This document shows positions 1 to 8,263 of a DNA stretch of 64,000 nt, piece by piece. Each line of letters begins with the position of its first letter. The stretch's first letter is position 1. The position numbers and the translations under genes are program-made. The notes beneath the pieces were generated by a model. The model was not told the DNA's origin, made no database searches, and worked only from the letters and a program-made list of their open reading frames with translations. Source of the stretch: CAZJHX01 sp964545715 (GTDB taxonomy: Bacteria > Myxococcota_A > UBA9042 > GCA-2863065). Location of the stretch: the NCBI GenBank assembly GCA_964545715.1, contig CAZJHX010000016.1, positions 1 to 64,000 on the forward strand, read 5' to 3'.

Positions 1-238
1 CCACGATGCCGTTGTTTGGCGGCGCCGCAGCGGGCTTGGGAGCGGGTGCGGGGGCTTTGGGGGGGGGGGGCGGAGGTCGGGGGGGCGGCGGCGGCGGTCT
101 GTACGGCGCCGCCGGGGGTTCTTGACGCCCGACGCGGGGCAATGGAATCGGCAGCTGTTCGGCGACGAGGTTGTAAACTGTCGCAGCGCCTTTTATCCCT
201 GTTTTCACTACCTTAGCCGCAAGATCGAACAGCCCCAT
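1..238 (-). CDS. Proline-rich protein, N-terminal part only (runs off the left edge)
   Basis: An open frame starts at an ATG read leftward from 238 and stays open to the window edge, giving 79 codons of a truncated gene. A GGAGG lies 9 bases upstream of the ATG. The first 35 or so residues (MGLFDLAAKVVKTGIKGAAT...) look like an ordinary helical segment. They are followed by a Pro/Ala/Lys-rich linker ending PAPAPKPAAAPPNNGIV. The G-rich stretch at 55-100 on the plus strand, including a run of 12 G, is explained by this linker: the 12 C on the coding strand are four in-frame Pro codons. No function can be named. It is divergent from the small gene at 305, and the 66-base gap between them is AT-richer than its surroundings and probably holds both promoters. 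Confidence 0.6.
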   Translation of the reverse strand, partial: MGLFDLAAKVVKTGIKGAATVYNLVAEQLPIPLPRVGRQEPPAAPYRPPPPPPRPPPPPPKAPAPAPKPAAAPPNNGIV

Positions 239-304
239 TGGCCCGGACCTCCACCTGTTTTCAAGCGCCGTCTATTTATCACAAATCGACAACGTAGGCT
301 TTCA

Positions 305-688
305 ATGGTAAATAAAGAGAGCATGAGGTTCGGACAACCTGAAGTCGCCCGTGCGAAAACGCTGAAAGCGATCGGCTTTCCCTGGCGTCCCAAAGTCGGA
401 GACTGGTTTGTCGATCACCACGGTTTTTGTGACCTGGTGCGCACCTACGAGCAGACCAAGACCATCGGTACCAACGGCCACGCATTTCTCCCCAGCTGGG
501 ACGACTGCCGCCAGTGGCTGGGCACCCACGGCTGGGGCCATCCGGAGGTCATCAGCGAGGGCAGGGGCCAGGTCATGCTGCTGGTCACGCACACCGACGG
601 CCGCGTGCAGCGCGCCACCGGCGACTCCGACCTCGACTGCCTCTACCGCATCATCTTGCAGCTTCTCTTGAACGCTTCCCGCGAATAA
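305..688 (+). CDS. Small conserved-looking hypothetical protein
   Basis: The 127-residue product is not recognised. It is soluble, with no signal peptide or membrane segment, and rich in aromatic residues (GFPWRPKVGDWFVDHHGF, GTHGWGHPEV). The reading frame is open further upstream to 122, but that part overlaps the start of the opposite-strand gene at 238 and has poor coding character. ATG 305, or ATG 323 just inside, is therefore the likelier start. There is no strong Shine-Dalgarno sequence. It ends 31 bases before folE in the same direction and may share its transcript. Confidence 0.5.
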   Translation: MVNKESMRFGQPEVARAKTLKAIGFPWRPKVGDWFVDHHGFCDLVRTYEQTKTIGTNGHAFLPSWDDCRQWLGTHGWGHPEVISEGRGQVMLLVTHTDGRVQRATGDSDLDCLYRIILQLLLNASRE

Positions 689-719
689 GGTATCCGACCC
701 TTCGCTGTAGGGAGAGGTC

Positions 720-1274
720 ATGGAAGATCTGGTGCGCGGGATATTGGAACAGATCGGCGAAGATCCGGATCGCCAAGGACTGGCGCAGACGCCCGTGCGG
801 GTCGCCAAGGCGATGAAGTTTCTCACATCCGGCTATCACAGCGACATCAAAGACGTCATCAACGGCGCCATCTTCGATGAAGACCACAACGAGATGGTCA
901 TCTGTCGGGACATCGACTTCTTTTCGCTGTGCGAGCACCACATGCTGCCGTTCTTCGGCCGCGCTCACGTCGCCTACATCCCCAACGGCAAGGTGGTCGG
1001 TCTCAGCAAGCTGGCCCGCATCGTGGATGTCTACGCACGCCGTCTGCAGGTCCAGGAGCGCCTGAACAAGCAGGTCGCCAACCTCCTGCAAGAGGTGCTG
1101 GCGCCGCAGGGCGTGGCCGTGGTCATGGAGGCGACCCACCTGTGCATGGTCATGCGCGGCGTGCAGAAGCAGAACTCCATGACGGTCACCAGCTGCATGC
1201 AGGGGGTCTTCGAGACGTCGGCCCGCACCCGCGAAGAGTTCATCAGCCTCATCCGCACACCCGGATCCCGCTAG
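720..1274 (+). CDS. folE: GTP cyclohydrolase I
   Basis: Converts GTP to 7,8-dihydroneopterin triphosphate, the first step of tetrahydrofolate/pterin synthesis, in the cytoplasm as a homodecamer. The 184-residue length fits the type IA family. The zinc ligands are in place: Cys71 and His74 in SLCEHHMLPFFG, and Cys142 in EATHLCMVMRG. The family segments AYIPNGKVVGLSKLARIVD and NSMTVTSCMQGVF follow. The start is ATG 720 behind a GGGAGAGG ribosome-binding site. The product is not the archaeal FolE2 type. The next gene in the same direction starts 8 bases downstream but is functionally unrelated, so the pair is probably just co-transcribed. Confidence 0.96.
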   Translation: MEDLVRGILEQIGEDPDRQGLAQTPVRVAKAMKFLTSGYHSDIKDVINGAIFDEDHNEMVICRDIDFFSLCEHHMLPFFGRAHVAYIPNGKVVGLSKLARIVDVYARRLQVQERLNKQVANLLQEVLAPQGVAVVMEATHLCMVMRGVQKQNSMTVTSCMQGVFETSARTREEFISLIRTPGSR

Positions 1275-1282
1275 GTCGGCTC

Positions 1283-2002
1283 GTGCCACAGTGGCTCAAG
1301 GTGCAGTTGGCGAACCGCGGCCTCTTCTGGCAGGGATGGAAGTTCGTCTGGTCGCTGACCACGGCGCTGGTGTTTACCTTCATCTACTTCCCCGCCAGCG
1401 AGATGACCAAGGGGCGCAGTCACAACTTGATGACCGCCCTGGACCACGCCATCCCGTTCATTCCCTGGACCTGGTGGATCTACTTTCCGGGGTACCTGGC
1501 CGGCGTAATCTTCGCCATCTTCGCCCTGCGCGATACCCGCATCGTGTACCGCACCTGCATCGCCATGATGGTCGTGCAGGTCATGAGCGTCAGCGTCTAC
1601 ATGCTGCTGCCGTCAACGTTCCCCCGCCCCACGGATTGGCAGGGCACGGGCCTGACCGCCGACGCCATCTACTGGTTCTGGGCCTTTGACCCACCCAACA
1701 ACACGTTTCCTTCAACCCACTGCGCCGTCTCCCTGCTGGCGACGCTGGCGCTTTGGCGCGAGCGCAACCCGTACACCTGGGTCAGCGCCCTTGCGACGCT
1801 CGGTGTGATCCTCACAGTGCACACGACCAAGCAGCACTACTGGATCGACGCCGTGGGCGGTGTCATGTGCGCCTGGATCGCCCATCGCGTGGTCTTTGAC
1901 TGGTGGGCCGCCTTCCGAGGGAAACAGCCGATCTATCCGTTGCCGGAGCGCGTGGACCCGGACGCGCCGGGGCTGGAGACCCTCACGAATCCCCCAATTT
2001 GA
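1283..2002 (+). CDS. PAP2-superfamily membrane phosphatase/phosphotransferase
   Basis: A 239-residue polytopic membrane protein with about six hydrophobic segments. The PAP2 active-site blocks are visible: FPSTHCAVS (residues 142-150, catalytic His146) and HTTKQHYWIDAVGG (His185 and Asp189). The second block resembles the PAP2_3/Aur1-like branch, whose members act on lipid phosphates or transfer phospho-head groups; the substrate here cannot be told. The first PAP2 motif (K-x6-R-P) is not clear. The start is taken at GTG 1283, 8 bases after folE; a second GTG at 1301 is possible. The C-terminus lies in a 29-bp tandem duplication shared with the convergent neighbour. Confidence 0.8.
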   Translation: MPQWLKVQLANRGLFWQGWKFVWSLTTALVFTFIYFPASEMTKGRSHNLMTALDHAIPFIPWTWWIYFPGYLAGVIFAIFALRDTRIVYRTCIAMMVVQVMSVSVYMLLPSTFPRPTDWQGTGLTADAIYWFWAFDPPNNTFPSTHCAVSLLATLALWRERNPYTWVSALATLGVILTVHTTKQHYWIDAVGGVMCAWIAHRVVFDWWAAFRGKQPIYPLPERVDPDAPGLETLTNPPI

Positions 2003-2032
2003 AGGAGACCCTTACGAATCCCCCCATTTGAA
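1975..2032. repeat. 29-bp tandem duplication across a convergent gene junction
   Basis: Two adjacent copies, 1975-2003 and 2004-2032, match at 27 of 29 positions. The plus-strand PAP2 gene stops in the first copy (TGA 2000-2002). The minus-strand lipoprotein gene stops in the second (TAA, complement of 2012-2014). The second copy also encodes the PAP2 C-terminal peptide ETLTNPPI plus its own stop, and the first copy contains a minus-strand TGA in the lipoprotein frame. Confidence 0.9.
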
Positions 2033-3712
2033 GGTGTAGCCGACGCAGGCTGTGCCGCCGGCGCTCTCTACCTTCAAGTCCGCGTCGCCGGACTCATTGC
2101 CAAGTCCCAGGAACGAGCAGCTGGGACCGATGCGCAGCTTCAGCGTCGTCGCGCCGATCACCGTGCCGCAGCAGCCGTGGGTCATGTCACCCAGGGACGT
2201 GTCCTTGGTCGTGCCGCTCACCTTGCAGTCGATGTCTGCGTCGTCGCCGTTTTTGCACGTGTAGTACAGGCACGCCTTCAGCTGCGTGCCCGGCACGATG
2301 CCCGTGACCTCGACCTGCGGCTGCACGTCGCAGCCGACCTTGTCCGCGATCGAGTAGCGATACCAGTCCACGTCGTTGGCGCCTACGATCGTGGCCGGCG
2401 GCGCGTCCGTCAGGCCGTCGCAGTCCTCGATGTCGCCCATGCTCTTGCCGGGGAACGTCTCGTTGGGCTCGAAGACGTCGGCCTCGCAATCGCCACAGCC
2501 CGGCGCCGGCAGGGCGTTGTATTTGCACGCGCCGTCCACGCAGACGTCCTGGGTGCACTTGTCGTTGTCGTTGCAGTCGATCGGGTCCGAGCAGCACCCG
2601 ATCTTGGGCGAGTTGATGCAGTTGCCGCCCTGGCATTTGTCCTCGGTGCACGGCTTGCCGTCGTCGCAGTCCGCGTTCTTCTGACAGCAGCTGCCGATCG
2701 GGGTGTTGCTGCAGTTGCCGTTGCTGCACAGGTCGGCGGTGCACTGGGCGCCGTCGTCGCACTCCGCGCTGGAGGAGCAGCAGCCGGGCGCCGGGCTGTG
2801 AGAGCAGATGTTGCCCTGGCATTTGTCGACGGTGCAGCTGCTGGCGTCGTCGCACTGGGCGTCATTGACGCAGCAGCCTTGCTTGGGGACGTGCGTGCAA
2901 ACGTTGTCCACGCAGGAGTCGCTGGTGCAGACGTCGCCGTCATCGCACTCCCCGTTTTTCAGGCAGCACGTCGGGTTGCTGGAGTACGTGCACTTGCCGG
3001 CTGAGCATGTGTCGATGCTGCACGGGTCGCCGTCCTCACAGTCCGCCGCGGACGTGCAGCCGCCGCTCTCGTTGACGCAGTTGAAGACGTCGCAGGTGTC
3101 CGCGGTCTTGGGGTCGCCGTCGTCGCAGTCGTTGTCGCTGCCGCAGCAACCCTCGCCAAGGGACACGGCGTATTTGCACAGCTTTCCGGAGCAGACCTCG
3201 TCGGTGCATGGGTTGTCGTCTTCGCAGTCGGCGGTGTCGTCGCACTGGCAGGCGCCGACCTGTTTGAGCGGGTACACGCACTTCGTACCGGCGCATAGAT
3301 CGTCTGTGCACGGATCCTGGTCGCCGCAGTCCGCATCCTGGGTGCACGCGGGCGGTGGGTTGAAGGGATCATCGGTGCCGGTGGTGCCGCCCGTGTCCGT
3401 GCCGCCCGTGTCCCCGGTTCCTGTGACTGGGCCCGGTCCGCCGGCGTCCGGGTTGTTGCCCACGCCTTTGCACTTGCCCCCGACGCAGGACATGTCCTTG
3501 GGGCACGGCTGGCTGTCCGAGCAGTCCAGGCCCTCGCTGGGCAGGCACTCGCCGACGACACAGTCGTGCTCCGGGGGGCAGTCCAGGCTGGATTCGCACG
3601 CCGCTGAGGACCCGCCGCCGCCACCGGGGCTGGAGCAGCCCAACGAAAAGACGGACCAGACAAGGGCAAATAGGATGGGTGAGATGCTGCGCACTGAACT
3701 GATAGGATGCAC
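2012..3712 (-). CDS. Disulfide-rich lipoprotein with tandem Cys repeats
   Basis: A 566-residue exported lipoprotein. A signal peptide (SISPILFALVWSVFSLGC) ends in a lipobox with Cys26 as the acylated residue. A Gly/Thr/Asp-rich tether (PVTGTGDTGGTDTGGTTG) follows, then about nine repeats of roughly 35 residues of the form C-x-D-x-D-C-D-D-x-x-x-C-T-x-D-x-C-x(6-8)-C-x(6-8)-G-C-C. A C-terminal beta-rich region of about 150 residues has no evident repeat. Such repeats are common in myxobacterial surface proteins; no enzymatic role is suggested. The start is GTG 3712; GTG 3694, which places Arg right before the hydrophobic core, is an equally good alternative and would avoid overlap with the divergent gene at 3716. 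Confidence 0.8.
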   Translation of the reverse strand: MHPISSVRSISPILFALVWSVFSLGCSSPGGGGGSSAACESSLDCPPEHDCVVGECLPSEGLDCSDSQPCPKDMSCVGGKCKGVGNNPDAGGPGPVTGTGDTGGTDTGGTTGTDDPFNPPPACTQDADCGDQDPCTDDLCAGTKCVYPLKQVGACQCDDTADCEDDNPCTDEVCSGKLCKYAVSLGEGCCGSDNDCDDGDPKTADTCDVFNCVNESGGCTSAADCEDGDPCSIDTCSAGKCTYSSNPTCCLKNGECDDGDVCTSDSCVDNVCTHVPKQGCCVNDAQCDDASSCTVDKCQGNICSHSPAPGCCSSSAECDDGAQCTADLCSNGNCSNTPIGSCCQKNADCDDGKPCTEDKCQGGNCINSPKIGCCSDPIDCNDNDKCTQDVCVDGACKYNALPAPGCGDCEADVFEPNETFPGKSMGDIEDCDGLTDAPPATIVGANDVDWYRYSIADKVGCDVQPQVEVTGIVPGTQLKACLYYTCKNGDDADIDCKVSGTTKDTSLGDMTHGCCGTVIGATTLKLRIGPSCSFLGLGNESGDADLKVESAGGTACVGYTFKWGDS

Positions 3713-3715
3713 GCG

Positions 3716-4753
3716 ATGAGCTTATTTGTCAGGTGCCTGATGTGCACGCTGCTGATCGGATGCGGCGACGACGAGGAGCCTCCGGTCGCTGCGTCCGGCG
3801 ATATCGCGTCCCCCGACGAGGGGCGTGCGCCCGAGCCCGACGTGCCCGCGGCTGAGCCGGATGTACCCGATGAGCCCATTGACCCCTTCGCCGGTCCGGA
3901 CAAGTCGCTGTACGACTGCACCGACCCCTTGGTGCCGCCCGCGTCGCTGTCTCCCAATCCGGTGAGCTGCCCGCTGAACCCCGAGTGCACGGCGCCCCTG
4001 ATCGTCGGCCATCGAGCGTCCGGCGGCTTTGGCACGCTGGCGCCCGAGAACTCGAGAGCCGCCATCCGCGCGGCGCTGTGGATGGGCGTGGACGGGGTCG
4101 AGCTCGACGTGCGTCACACCTCTGACGACGAGCTGGTCGTCATTCACGATTCCGACGTCGACCGCACGACCACCGGCACCGGCAAGATCAGCGACATGAC
4201 GCTGGCGCAGGTGACCGGACTGGCGCTGCTCGCGACCAACGAGCTGGGTCAGGCGATCGAGGGCGACTTCTCCTGCGAGACGGTGCCCACGCTGACCGAG
4301 GCCTTCGAGTTGACCCGGGATAAGTTGTTCATCGATTTGGACACCAAGACCTCGCGCATCGACCTGGTCGTGGCCGCGATCCAGGCCGCTGACCTCCACG
4401 ATCAGGTGTATGTGTCCGTCAGCAACACCAAGCGGGCGGCCGAGGCGCGGGCGCTGGATCCAAATATTCGTGTGCAGGTGCGCCCCGATACCCCCGAGGA
4501 GCTGGCGGAGGCGCTGGCGCTCTTTGATCGGCCGCCGGAGATCCTGGAGATCCCCGAGCAAAAGGTGGACGTCATGGCGCCGTTAGCGGCCGACGCAGGG
4601 GCCGCCGTCTTCTCAAATGCCTTTGAGCAGGACGCCCTCGCGCGCCTTATTGGAGCAGACGCCGCGAGCTACCTCGGGCTCATCGAAAAAGGGGTGCAAA
4701 TCCTGCAAACGGACTTTCCGATGGTCGCCCTCCGTTCACTACAGAGATTGTAA
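3716..4753 (+). CDS. Glycerophosphodiester phosphodiesterase lipoprotein
   Basis: A GDPD-family (GlpQ/UgpQ-like) TIM-barrel enzyme that would hydrolyse deacylated phospholipids to glycerol-3-phosphate and an alcohol, exposed outside the inner membrane. The signal peptide ends LLIGC (Cys16), followed by an acidic Pro/Glu/Asp tether (EPDVPAAEPDVPDEP). Family residues are seen at His99-Arg100 (VGHRASGG), Glu111-Asn112 (LAPENS), Glu129 and Asp131 (GVELDVRHT) and His144-Asp145 (VVIHDSDVDRTT). The length of 345 residues is normal. ATG 3716 has AGGA 8 bases upstream; ATG 3707 is in frame but lacks spacing for a ribosome site. Confidence 0.88.
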   Translation: MSLFVRCLMCTLLIGCGDDEEPPVAASGDIASPDEGRAPEPDVPAAEPDVPDEPIDPFAGPDKSLYDCTDPLVPPASLSPNPVSCPLNPECTAPLIVGHRASGGFGTLAPENSRAAIRAALWMGVDGVELDVRHTSDDELVVIHDSDVDRTTTGTGKISDMTLAQVTGLALLATNELGQAIEGDFSCETVPTLTEAFELTRDKLFIDLDTKTSRIDLVVAAIQAADLHDQVYVSVSNTKRAAEARALDPNIRVQVRPDTPEELAEALALFDRPPEILEIPEQKVDVMAPLAADAGAAVFSNAFEQDALARLIGADAASYLGLIEKGVQILQTDFPMVALRSLQRL

Positions 4754-4819
4754 GCCGCCAGATCGCACGGCTATACTTGCAGGTTCACCGCCCTTAATGG
4801 GCGGATTTTGGTCGTTGAG

Positions 4820-6967
4820 GTGCTGAAACTTGCCGACATATTGGAGGACGTGCAGTCGTATGACGCCAACGCGGACGTCGATTTAATCCGCAAGGCATAC
4901 GTCTTCGCTTCCACCAGCCACGAAGGCCAGACCCGCAAGTCCGGTGAGCCGTACATTACGCATCCGCTCGCCGTCTCCGCGATCATCGCGGAGATGAAGC
5001 TTGATACGGCGAGCATCTGCGCCGCTCTCCTGCACGACACCGTGGAGGACACGTCCGCCACGCTGGAGGACATAGAGGTCCTCTTCAACGAGGAGATCGC
5101 TGAGCTGGTCGACGGCGTCACCAAGCTCGGCAAGCTGCACTTTCGCAACAAGGCCGAGCGCCAGGCCGAGAGCTTTCGCAAGATGTTGGTGGCGATGTCC
5201 AAGGACATCCGCGTGATCCTGGTCAAGCTGGCCGACCGGCTGCACAACATGCGCACGCTGGGGCACATGAAGGCCGCCAAGGCCGCAGGCATCGCGCAGG
5301 AGACCAAGGACATCTACGCGCCGCTGGCCAATCGGCTGGGCATCCAATGGGTGAAGATCGAGCTGGAGGACCTCGCGTTCCGCTATCTGGAGCCGGACGC
5401 GTATCAGAACATTCGGGCCAAAGTGGCGGCCAAAAAGGCAGAGCGCGAGGAGTACATCTCCGAGGTGCGCGACATTCTGCAAGCCATCATGGTGGAGGGA
5501 GAGATCGAGGCCGAGGTGTTCGGGCGTCCCAAGCACTTCTTCAGCATCCATCGCAAGATGCGCGCTCAGAACATCGACTACGAGCAGGTATACGACGCCA
5601 TCGCCTTTCGCATTCTCGTGGACGACATCGGCGAGTGTTACAACGCGCTGGGCGTCATTCATACGCGCTGGCGGCCGATTCCCGGGCGCTTCAAGGATTA
5701 CATCGCCCTTCCAAAACCCAACCGTTACCAGAGCTTGCACACCGCCGTACTCGGTCCACGGACCCAGCGCATGGAGGTGCAGATCCGCACCCGTGAGATG
5801 CATCACATCGCGGAGAACGGCATCGCGGCGCACTGGAAGTACAAGGAGTCGGGCAAGGTCGGCGCCGACGACGAGCAGAAGTTCGCCTGGCTGCGGCAGC
5901 TGTTGGAGTGGCAGCGGGAGCTGGACGATCCGACCGACTTCTTCGACATCGTTAAGCTGGACCTCTTCAACGCCGAGGTCTACGTCTTCACGCCCAACGG
6001 CGACCTGAAGGTGCTGCCCAAGGGATCCACGCCGGTCGACTTCGCGTACACCGTGCACTCCGAGGTCGGCTCGACGACGGCCGGCGCGCTCGTGAACCAC
6101 AACATGGTGCCGCTGGACTATACGCTGCGTAGCGGTGACACCTGCGAGATCATCACCCGCAAGGGGCAGAAGCCCAACGTGGACTGGCTGCGCTTTGTGC
6201 GCACCGCTCGGGCCCGCTCCAAGATCCGCCAGTACGTGCGCGCTCAGGAGCGCGACCGCAGCAAGCAGATCGGCCGCGAGGTGCTGGAGAAGGCGCTGCG
6301 CCGTTACAAGCGCTCACTCAACAAGGAGATCAAGACCAAGCGGCTGGAGAAGATCGCCAACGAACACTACCGCCTCAAGAGCGCCGAAGAGCTGTGCGTG
6401 CTGGTCGGCTACGGCAAGATCACCGCGGAGTCGGTGGTCAACCAGGTGGTGCCCGAAGAGGACCGCGAGAAAGCGCAGAGCCGCAAAGAGAACCCGGTCA
6501 CCCGCATGGTGCAGCGCATCGTGGGCGGCAAGACCGGCATCGTGGTCGACGGGATCGACGACATGGTGGTGCGCTTCTCCAAGTGCTGCAATCCCGTGCG
6601 CGGCGACAACGTCACCGGCTTTATGACGCGCGGGAGAGGCGTCGCTATTCACACCGCGGACTGTCGCCACATTCAGGACGCGGACCCCGACCGGCGCATC
6701 GAAGTGCACTGGGACACCAAGACCAAGAGCAACCACAGCATCAACCTGTGCGTCGTCTCAGCCAACACGCCGGGGCTGCTGGCCAGCATCAGCCAGAGCT
6801 TCCACGATTACGGGATTAATATTACTGAGGCGAGCTGCAAAACCGAGGCAAATCGGGCGGTTAACACGTTTCAGGTGCTGGTGGAAAACACCGATCAGCT
6901 GCGGACCGTGATGCGCTCTATCGAGCGGATTAAGGGTGTTCACTCGGTTGAGCGCGTCCGTAGCTGA
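4820..6967 (+). CDS. rel: Bifunctional (p)ppGpp synthetase/hydrolase (Rel/SpoT family)
   Basis: A long RSH enzyme (715 residues) that makes and degrades (p)ppGpp in the stringent response. Domains in order are: HD hydrolase with His48 and the intact HDxxED block (H72-D73...E76-D77, LLHDTVEDT), which argues for active hydrolysis; synthetase with FSIHRKMRAQNIDY and the substrate loop GRFKDYIALPKPNRYQSLHT; TGS (VYVFTPNGDLKVLPKGSTP); a conserved-Cys region (FSKCCNPVRGDNVTGF); and a C-terminal ACT domain. The start is taken at GTG 4820 because MLKLADILEDVQSY matches where this family normally begins; TTG 4808 is also in frame. A TATACT at 4772-4777 may be a -10 element. It is the only RSH gene in the window. 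Confidence 0.93.
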   Translation: MLKLADILEDVQSYDANADVDLIRKAYVFASTSHEGQTRKSGEPYITHPLAVSAIIAEMKLDTASICAALLHDTVEDTSATLEDIEVLFNEEIAELVDGVTKLGKLHFRNKAERQAESFRKMLVAMSKDIRVILVKLADRLHNMRTLGHMKAAKAAGIAQETKDIYAPLANRLGIQWVKIELEDLAFRYLEPDAYQNIRAKVAAKKAEREEYISEVRDILQAIMVEGEIEAEVFGRPKHFFSIHRKMRAQNIDYEQVYDAIAFRILVDDIGECYNALGVIHTRWRPIPGRFKDYIALPKPNRYQSLHTAVLGPRTQRMEVQIRTREMHHIAENGIAAHWKYKESGKVGADDEQKFAWLRQLLEWQRELDDPTDFFDIVKLDLFNAEVYVFTPNGDLKVLPKGSTPVDFAYTVHSEVGSTTAGALVNHNMVPLDYTLRSGDTCEIITRKGQKPNVDWLRFVRTARARSKIRQYVRAQERDRSKQIGREVLEKALRRYKRSLNKEIKTKRLEKIANEHYRLKSAEELCVLVGYGKITAESVVNQVVPEEDREKAQSRKENPVTRMVQRIVGGKTGIVVDGIDDMVVRFSKCCNPVRGDNVTGFMTRGRGVAIHTADCRHIQDADPDRRIEVHWDTKTKSNHSINLCVVSANTPGLLASISQSFHDYGINITEASCKTEANRAVNTFQVLVENTDQLRTVMRSIERIKGVHSVERVRS

Positions 6968-7001
6968 ATCGCGCTTCACAAGTGTGAAAGATCTTACGCA
7001 C

Positions 7002-7028
7002 TTGACGCTTTTTTGACCTGGATATAAA
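7002..7028 (+). promoter_or_regulatory. Possible sigma-70 type promoter for the RibA gene
   Basis: TTGACG at 7002-7007 and TATAAA at 7023-7028 are separated by 15 bases, shorter than the usual 16-18. The ATG of the next gene is only 11 bases after the -10, so any transcript from here would be nearly leaderless. No FMN-riboswitch-like structure fits in the 71-base gap. Confidence 0.25.
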
Positions 7029-7038
7029 CCGTCTGGCC

Positions 7039-8247
7039 ATGAGTGACGCCAAAGCTGGATTCGAGTCCCATGTGGCCGCCTTCAAGGCGGGGCGCATGGT
7101 GCTGATCATCGATGACCAGGGACCAGGCACCGGCGTGATGGCGTGCGCGGCGGAGGTCGCGGACGCCTCCGTGGTCAACGATATGGCCATGCACGCGCGC
7201 GGTTTGGTGTGTCTGGCGATGACGCGCGAGCAGACGAAGCGGCTGGGCCTATTGGTGCAGTCACACGCGCCCAACGCCCATGGCTACACAGTCAGCATCG
7301 AGGCCGCCGCGGGCGTCACAACGGGCATCAGCGCGGCGGATCGCGCACGCACCGTCGAGGTCGCGATCGACCCCACGTCGGGTCCGGACGACGTGGTCAG
7401 TCCCGGGCATCTCTTTCCTGTGCAGGCGCACCCTGCCGGCGTTCTGGCGCGTCGGGGCGCGGGCGAGGCGGTCGTGGACCTGGCGCAGCTCGCCGGCTCG
7501 CCCTCGGGGGCGGGCGTGTACTGCCAGGTGCTCGCGGAGAACGGCGACGAGGCCAACCTTCAGGAGCTGCACGCGCTGGCGGCCAAGCTGGATTTCCCGA
7601 CGGTCGAGGTCGGCCAGATCATCCGGCATCGGACCAAACACGAGCGGCTGGTGCGTCAATCGCAGTCGGGCAACGTGCCCACAGCATACGGAGACTTCGA
7701 CGTCTCGGTCTGGGAGGACCTGCTGGACGGCACCGAGCATGTGCTGCTGGCGTTGGGTGAGGCGGCGGCGGCCGAAGACGGTCCGGCGCCGCTGGTGCGC
7801 GTTCATTCGCAGTGCCTGACCGGCGATGTGTTCGGCAGCCACCGCTGTGACTGCGGCGCGCAGCTGAGGATCGCCCTGCAGCGGATTCGTGACGCGGGTC
7901 AGGGGGCGCTGTTGTATCTGCGCCAGGAGGGCCGCGGCATCGGTCTGGTCGCCAAGCTCAAAGCGTACGCGCTGCAGGATCGCGGTCGCGACACGGTCGA
8001 GGCCAACGAGGAGCTCGGCTACAAAGCGGACCTGCGTGAGTACGGCGTGGGCGCTCAGATCCTGGACGAGGCGGGCTATCACCGTATCCGTCTGCTGACC
8101 AACAACCCCCGCAAGATCAGCGGGCTGCGTGCGCTGGGAATCGACGTCGCTGAGCGTGTGGCGCTCGAGACGGCGCCGCTGGAAGAGAACCTGCGCTACC
8201 TGCGCGCCAAAAAAGACAAGCTCGGCCACCTGCTGGAGAGTCTCTAG
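7039..8247 (+). CDS. ribA: GTP cyclohydrolase II with a degenerate DHBP-synthase domain (RibBA-like)
   Basis: A 402-residue protein with RibBA architecture. The C-terminal half is an intact GTP cyclohydrolase II, which opens GTP to the first riboflavin precursor. Zinc ligands Cys259, Cys270 and Cys272 (VHSQCLTGDVFGSHRCDCG) are present, with LRQEGRGIGL and LLTNNPRKI. The N-terminal half keeps the DHBP-synthase fold pattern (YTVSIEAAAGVTTGISAADR, PGHLFP) but has lost its catalytic residues. The acidic loop that reads DEDRENEGD in active enzymes is DDQGPGTGV (residues 25-33), and the His of R-G-G-H-T-E is replaced in RRGAGEA (residues 138-144). It should therefore act in only one of the two riboflavin branches. 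The start ATG 7039 is unambiguous. Confidence 0.9.
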   Translation: MSDAKAGFESHVAAFKAGRMVLIIDDQGPGTGVMACAAEVADASVVNDMAMHARGLVCLAMTREQTKRLGLLVQSHAPNAHGYTVSIEAAAGVTTGISAADRARTVEVAIDPTSGPDDVVSPGHLFPVQAHPAGVLARRGAGEAVVDLAQLAGSPSGAGVYCQVLAENGDEANLQELHALAAKLDFPTVEVGQIIRHRTKHERLVRQSQSGNVPTAYGDFDVSVWEDLLDGTEHVLLALGEAAAAEDGPAPLVRVHSQCLTGDVFGSHRCDCGAQLRIALQRIRDAGQGALLYLRQEGRGIGLVAKLKAYALQDRGRDTVEANEELGYKADLREYGVGAQILDEAGYHRIRLLTNNPRKISGLRALGIDVAERVALETAPLEENLRYLRAKKDKLGHLLESL

Positions 8248-8263
8248 GACTAGGAGCTTCGAC

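Noticed and set aside
122..304. Upstream extension of the small gene at 305-688
   Set aside because: It overlaps the better-supported minus-strand gene starting at 238 and has no ribosome-binding site or coding character of its own.
6968..7038. FMN riboswitch before the riboflavin gene
   Set aside because: The 71-base gap is too short and shows no conserved FMN-element helices.
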